From NCBI GenBank assembly GCA_025361565.1, contig JANYKN010000146.1, forward strand, positions 52,619 to 116,618: a stretch of 64,000 nucleotides of DNA, read 5' to 3'. This stretch comes from Bacteroidota bacterium (GTDB lineage Bacteria; Bacteroidota; Bacteroidia; Bacteroidales; NBLH01). The notes below the pieces were generated by a model. That model had not been told where the DNA came from. It saw only the letters and a program-made list of their open reading frames with translations, and searched no databases. Shown here piece by piece: positions 60,872-64,000 of the stretch. Positions within the stretch are counted from its first letter, which is position 1, and each line of letters opens with the position of its first letter. The translations under genes and the position numbers were made by a program.

Positions 60872-61236
60872 TTTTTACGGTTTTATTGTTCTTACGATTT
60901 ATAATTTTGCAAAAACAATGCCACGCGTTTTTTGATTTTAATTTTTAGTTCATTTCTTGTTAATAAAAATTCAATAAGCAAAGTTAGTTATCTGATATTG
61001 AATTCAATATTGATTTTTAAAATTTATATTTTTTTGTTTTATGAATGATCGACCAGGTGCAAACTTAGAAATTTGGAATCATTAACTTTGAGTTAAGACA
61101 TAATGCGAATTCATTAACTTTGTTAAAAGCATTGAAGTGGCTGAGCTAAAATACAAGATGAGTATTTACGCTTGCTCAAACAGTAAATTGAACCTTATTC
61201 GAATGGCAATTACCATATTGGATGAAAAGATCCAAG
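60872..61236. other. intergenic region
   Basis: About 365 AT-rich bases between the helical protein gene and the SDR gene end. A 62-codon frame at 61137-61325 overlaps the SDR 3' end and is not supported. TAATTTTG near 60899 on the plus strand is not followed by a gene. No repeat or RNA seen. Confidence 0.4.
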
Positions 61237-62178
61237 TTAAATTAATGGTTTATCTTCTTTGGGTTGTTGATCAATTACTTGAATCTCTTTTTCAGTATTT
61301 TTTGCAACAATATCAGGCCATTTAAAATCTGTTATTCGCTCACTTAATTGCCATAACTGCGTTGAAAATTCATTGTCGTATGATGAAGCAGATGAGTCAG
61401 TTGCTTTTTTCTTTACAAAATATTTTCCCGAAATGTTTTCAACTTCAGGCGAAGAAGCAAGATAAATATTGGTTTGTGCACCTTGTTCGGATGTTAGCTG
61501 GATTGGTTTAAGTAAAGTATCCATAAAACCATAAACGCCTGATTTGTAATCGCTTCCAAAATTTGAATTTACCCAACCGGGGTGCATGGCATTTACCGTA
61601 ACATTAGTTCCTTTGAGTTTTCGGTCAAGTTCATAGGTAAAATGAAGCATTGCCAGTTTTGAATTGCTATAAGCATTTAAGCCTTTGTAGTTTGATTCAT
61701 TATTGAAATCCTCTAAATTGTTTTTTCCATTTTTATGAAGCATGGACGAAACATTAATAATCCTAGATGGTGCACTTTTTTTAAGTGTATCGAGCAATAA
61801 TCCGGTGAGCAGAAAAACGCTAAAATGATTCAGTGCCATTGTCATTTCAACTCTTTGCGGGTTTAAATCAAATTCTTTATAAATGGCGCCTGCATTGTTA
61901 ACCAGAACATCCAATCGTTGATATCCGCTTATGAATTCTTCGGCAAGCTTATGAACTTGTTTGAAATCTGAAAGATCTCCCAATAGAAAATCTACTTTGG
62001 AATTATTTGATTGTGAGCGGATTTGAATAACTGCATTAGCCGTTTTTTCCTGATCACGGCCGCAAACAATTACTGTTGCACCTTTTTTTGCAAGTTCAAG
62101 GGCAGTTACAAATCCAATTCCTGATGTAGCGCCCGTTACCAGGCATATTTTATCTTGCATTTCGTTTATTTTTTCCAT
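61237..62178 (-). CDS. short-chain dehydrogenase/reductase (retinol dehydrogenase-like)
   Basis: A 313-residue oxidoreductase. The cofactor loop is CLVTGATSGIGFVTALELAK; then come VLVNNAGAIYKEF, the catalytic serine in IINVSSMLHKNG, and Tyr-x3-Lys in GLNAYSNSKLAML, all complete. NADP is likely because CGRDQEK has an arginine after the second strand. This group resembles retinol dehydrogenase-like SDRs. The ATG at 62178 is in use; the next Met, six codons on, would also be acceptable. The gene is divergent from the HAD hydrolase gene, 91 bases apart. The substrate is unknown. Confidence 0.9.
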   Translation of the reverse strand: MEKINEMQDKICLVTGATSGIGFVTALELAKKGATVIVCGRDQEKTANAVIQIRSQSNNSKVDFLLGDLSDFKQVHKLAEEFISGYQRLDVLVNNAGAIYKEFDLNPQRVEMTMALNHFSVFLLTGLLLDTLKKSAPSRIINVSSMLHKNGKNNLEDFNNESNYKGLNAYSNSKLAMLHFTYELDRKLKGTNVTVNAMHPGWVNSNFGSDYKSGVYGFMDTLLKPIQLTSEQGAQTNIYLASSPEVENISGKYFVKKKATDSSASSYDNEFSTQLWQLSERITDFKWPDIVAKNTEKEIQVIDQQPKEDKPLI

Positions 62179-62248
62179 TTGTGTTTATTTTGAAATGTTA
62201 AAATTAATGAATTTTTTGCCAAGTTCAGTCATTCAATCAATTTGTAAT

Positions 62249-62256
62249 TAATTTTG
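62249..62256 (+). promoter_or_regulatory. candidate -7 element for the HAD hydrolase gene
   Basis: TAATTTTG matches the consensus, 13 bases upstream of the ATG; the -33 region is not a clear TTTG. Confidence 0.4.
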
Positions 62257-62269
62257 CTCAAAAAATAAA

Positions 62270-62926
62270 ATGTCAAAGAAAGCCCTCATTTTCGATTTCG
62301 ATTTAACCCTTGCCGATTCTTCGCAAGGTATTTTTCAATGTGTCAATTTTGCGATGCAGCAAATGGGTTTTCAAACCTTTGAATACAATTCGATTAAAAA
62401 ATTAATTGGTTTTTCTTTGCCTGAAACATTTCGAATTTTGACAGGTGTTGAAAATCCTGAGAAAGGGAAGGAATTCACCACACATTATGTCAAACATGCC
62501 GATTTGGTAATGAACATAAATACTGTTATGTTTCCGGAGGTTTTCAATGTTATTCCTAAACTAAAAGAACAAGGATTTCTTATGGCTATTGTTTCAACAA
62601 AATATCGCTACCGTATAACTGGTATTTTGGAGCGTGATAAATTGAATCATTGTTTTGATTATATTATTGGTGGAGAAGATGTTAAGGAATTGAAACCAAA
62701 TCCGGAAGGATTAGAATTGGCCATACAAAAATTAGGGATAGAGAAGGAGGAGGTTGTTTTTATCGGCGATACCTTAATCGATCTGGAAACAGCACAAAGT
62801 GCTGGAGTAAAGTTTATTGGTGTGCTTACCGGAACAACTACAGAAACGGATTTTAAAACAAATTTAAATGGTGGAAAAATTATCAAAGATTTAAACCATT
62901 TATCGGCAACAGTTAAAACCCTTTGA
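62270..62926 (+). CDS. HAD-superfamily phosphatase
   Basis: A 218-residue protein with all four HAD motifs: DFDLTLAD (nucleophile Asp and acid/base Asp), the Ser/Thr of IVSTKYRYRI, Lys in DVKELKPNPEG and the acidic IGDTLIDLETAQSAG. The cap (about 18-85) is helical, of the C1 phosphoglycolate-phosphatase/PpaX type. It would dephosphorylate a small sugar or pyrophosphate; the substrate is not predictable. It is followed by the DUF5329 gene after 50 bases. Confidence 0.88.
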   Translation: MSKKALIFDFDLTLADSSQGIFQCVNFAMQQMGFQTFEYNSIKKLIGFSLPETFRILTGVENPEKGKEFTTHYVKHADLVMNINTVMFPEVFNVIPKLKEQGFLMAIVSTKYRYRITGILERDKLNHCFDYIIGGEDVKELKPNPEGLELAIQKLGIEKEEVVFIGDTLIDLETAQSAGVKFIGVLTGTTTETDFKTNLNGGKIIKDLNHLSATVKTL

Positions 62927-62976
62927 AATATTAGACAAACAAATGCGTTTAGACATTTAAAATCAATAAATATAAG

Positions 62977-63339
62977 ATGAGATTATTATTTATCCTGATT
63001 GTAATTTTCTTGTTTGGACAAATGACCTTTGCCCAAAGCAAACCAGCACAACTTACTGAAAAACAAAAGATTGAATATCTGATAAAATCCATTGAAAAAC
63101 TGGATGGAGCTTATTTTTGGCGAAATGGAGAATATCACACAGCCAAAGAAGCCGCTGATCATTTACGATTAAAATTGGACAATGCTGGAAGTAAAATCAA
63201 AACAGCCCAACAATTTATCGACAATATTGCCACCAAATCATCCATGACTGGAACTCCCTACAAAATTAAGTTCAAGGATGGTAAAATAGTCGAAAGCAAG
63301 GTGTTTCTGTATCAGAAATTGGGAGAGTTGAATAAATAA
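62977..63339 (+). CDS. DUF5329 secreted protein
   Basis: A 120-residue protein with a signal peptide (cleaved near TFAQ, residue 20). The mature 100 residues contain IEYLIKSIEKLDGAYFWRNG, HTAKEAADHLRLKLDNAG, IKTAQQFIDNIATKSSMTG and a final YKIKFKDGKIVESKVFL, the order and spacing of DUF5329 (W/F-x-R-N-G, then A-x-E-A-x-x-H-L-R-x-K). Its function is not known; members occur as single genes or fused to lipoprotein domains. It probably shares the transcript of the HAD gene. Its stop lies 37 bases from the end of the truncated PIN gene on the opposite strand. Confidence 0.85.
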   Translation: MRLLFILIVIFLFGQMTFAQSKPAQLTEKQKIEYLIKSIEKLDGAYFWRNGEYHTAKEAADHLRLKLDNAGSKIKTAQQFIDNIATKSSMTGTPYKIKFKDGKIVESKVFLYQKLGELNK

Positions 63340-63375
63340 AACACCATATTGGTGAAATTCTTGAGACCTTATTTA

Positions 63376-63480
63376 TTATTTCAGATCATCAGTCTCATTG
63401 TTTTTTCGAAGTAATTCTAATTCACGTATTTTATGAAAAAGAATTAAGCAACTTGTATCCGAGATTACTATTTTATGCAT
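63376..63480 (-). pseudogene. truncated PIN toxin (DUF3368-type) of the UPF0175 module
   Basis: The ATG (complement of 63478-63480) overlaps the end of the UPF0175 gene by eight bases, exactly as in intact UPF0175-DUF3368 operons. The 34-codon frame reads MHKIVISDTSCLILFHKIRE and then LELLRKN, the known start of DUF3368 PIN toxins with the first active-site Asp at residue 8. It then continues with a few unrelated residues (NETDDLK) to a TAA at 63376-63378. The family is normally about 160 residues long, so three of the four active-site acids and most of the fold are missing. The toxin has been lost by a deletion that now abuts the DUF5329 gene. Confidence 0.82.
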
Positions 63481-63700
63481 TGGCTATGTCAGATTCTAAG
63501 TCAAGTAATGAAGAACTGAATACAGAAACACCGTATCTGCCAAGTAATTCAATAAATGCTCGTTTAGACAAACCTGCTAATTCAGCTGCTTGTCCAGATG
63601 ACAACTTTCCATCTTCATATAATTTTGAAGCTATTATCATCGAAAAATCATAGTCCTTTAAATCGATTCCATCCGGTATCTGCAATTGTATTGTTCTCAT
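63473..63700 (-). CDS. UPF0175 antitoxin-like protein
   Basis: A 75-residue protein: MRTIQLQIPDGIDLKDYDFS, then IIASKLYEDGKLSSGQAAEL and LSKRAFIELLGRYGVSVFS. This is UPF0175, a ribbon-helix-helix-like/HTH small protein that accompanies DUF3368 PIN toxins. The HTH (GKLSSGQAAELAGLSKRAFI) should bind its operon promoter. In this genome the partner toxin is truncated (63376-63480), so the gene is an orphan antitoxin. A TATCTTTG -7 element lies 22 bases upstream. The CACATAG-type repeat lies beside this promoter. Confidence 0.88.
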   Translation of the reverse strand: MRTIQLQIPDGIDLKDYDFSMIIASKLYEDGKLSSGQAAELAGLSKRAFIELLGRYGVSVFSSSLLDLESDIANA

Positions 63701-63721
63701 TTCTCAAGCTTTAATCTTTTA

Positions 63722-63729
63722 CAAAGATA
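63722..63729 (-). promoter_or_regulatory. candidate -7 element for the UPF0175 gene
   Basis: TATCTTTG on the minus strand, directly preceded by TTTTTG which belongs to the CACATAG repeat copy at 63731-63749. The repeat therefore overlaps the promoter region. Confidence 0.45.
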
Positions 63730-63730
63730 C

Positions 63731-63749
63731 AAAAACTATGTGATTATGT
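63731..63749. repeat. isolated copy of the CTATGTG repeat
   Basis: AAAAACTATGTGATTATGT resembles the end sequence of the inverted-repeat element at 63886-63990, with two differences. It lies between the UPF0175 start and a stretch with no gene. Confidence 0.6.
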
Positions 63750-63885
63750 CCTGCTCCTCTATACTTAATAATGCGAATTAAGGGTTGAATAACCCGAGGC
63801 TTGTTCATCTTTCCAAGTGCTACAATATGGTGTCTATTATGGCCACCACGCTTCTTTCAGAACAATATTCACAATAAATAAGATT
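63750..63885. other. non-coding stretch between repeat copies
   Basis: About 135 bases between CTATGTG repeat copies. GC is higher than in the flanks (e.g. GGCCACCACG near 63841). It may be the remains of a gene, but no frame longer than some fifteen codons is open and no family was recognised. Confidence 0.4.
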
Positions 63886-63990
63886 AAAAAACTATGTGGC
63901 TATGTGTTTAATCAAAGATGTAATACTTTAATAATATCATTCTATAAAACAAAAAGATTCTTTAATTTTACCACATAGTCACATAGTTTT
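63886..63990. repeat. MITE-like inverted-repeat element
   Basis: AAAAACTATGTGGCTATGTG at 63886 and its near complement CACATAGTCACATAGTTTT at 63972-63990 bound an AT-rich stretch of about 105 bases with no coding content. The tandem CTATGTG unit in each end gives each end two copies. This has the shape of a small non-autonomous element, but no target duplication is evident. Confidence 0.6.
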
Positions 63991-64000
63991 CTTACAGAAC

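Noticed and set aside
61137..61325. 62-codon plus-strand frame overlapping the SDR 3' end
   Set aside because: It runs antisense into a real gene and its sequence looks random.
1..64000. CRISPR arrays, rRNA operons, riboswitches and phage genes
   Set aside because: No regularly spaced direct repeats, no rRNA-like stretches, no recognised riboswitch motif and no structural phage proteins were seen.

Overview
ORGANISM. The window is AT-rich chromosomal DNA of a member of the Bacteroidota, probably class Bacteroidia. The reasons are: a PorZ-like type IX secretion protein with its own C-terminal sorting domain, a RemB/Wzi-like outer-membrane protein, a TonB-plug protein without a barrel, DUF5723, DUF4252 and PorT-family proteins, a PID-CTERM/exosortase pair, long-tailed ribosomal protein S16, and many promoters of the Bacteroidota type (-33 TTTG, -7 TAnnTTTG). 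There is no rRNA, CRISPR array, prophage or intact insertion sequence. One tRNA gene is present, tRNA-Arg(CCT). LAYOUT, 1-17 kb. A glycoside hydrolase family 2 tail and a membrane histidine kinase are followed on the minus strand by DUF5808 and a complete tripartite RND efflux operon (adaptor, pump, outer-membrane channel). Then come an unusual lipoprotein, an acyltransferase, a pentapeptide-repeat protein, a YghZ-type aldo/keto reductase, an MFS transporter and a cytosolic SPFH protein. The rpsP-rimM pair, with the best promoter in the window, and a ferredoxin-NADP reductase follow. LAYOUT, 18-41 kb. This is mostly cell-envelope biology: the MG2/TonB-plug protein, a DUF5723-lipoprotein pair, a large DUF3352/propeller protein, SanA, a histidine kinase, the RemB-like protein and a coiled-coil plus beta-barrel protein. 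A minimal protein-sorting unit (65-residue PID-CTERM substrate plus its exosortase) lies beside recO, followed by the rdgB-porZ operon. Two neighbouring genes, one unknown and one a deoxynucleoside kinase, are driven by copies of the same promoter. A lipoprotein esterase and a MntA-HepT toxin-antitoxin module follow. LAYOUT, 41-64 kb. Housekeeping genes (tsaB, sbcC, sbcD, two RNA methyltransferase-like genes, a pseudouridine synthase) alternate with small accessory units: an orphan ModA with a di-Mop protein and no permease or ATPase, a DNPH1-like nucleotide hydrolase, MazEF, an ECF sigma/anti-sigma/two-DUF4252 locus, a VapBC-like pair, a subtilase, DUF2147, SDR, HAD and DUF5329. The last module is a UPF0175 antitoxin whose PIN toxin is cut off after about 25 recognisable residues. 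HOW IT FITS TOGETHER. Three intact toxin-antitoxin modules and one broken one lie within 24 kb, alongside several non-coding palindromic repeats, which marks the right half as a place where small mobile or addictive units accumulate between core genes. The strongest candidate for a little-described system is the PID-CTERM/exosortase pair at 32.5-33.3 kb. The most informative regulatory observation is the duplicated 46-bp promoter upstream of 37435 and 38091. All family names come from reading the protein sequences by eye; no database search was run.
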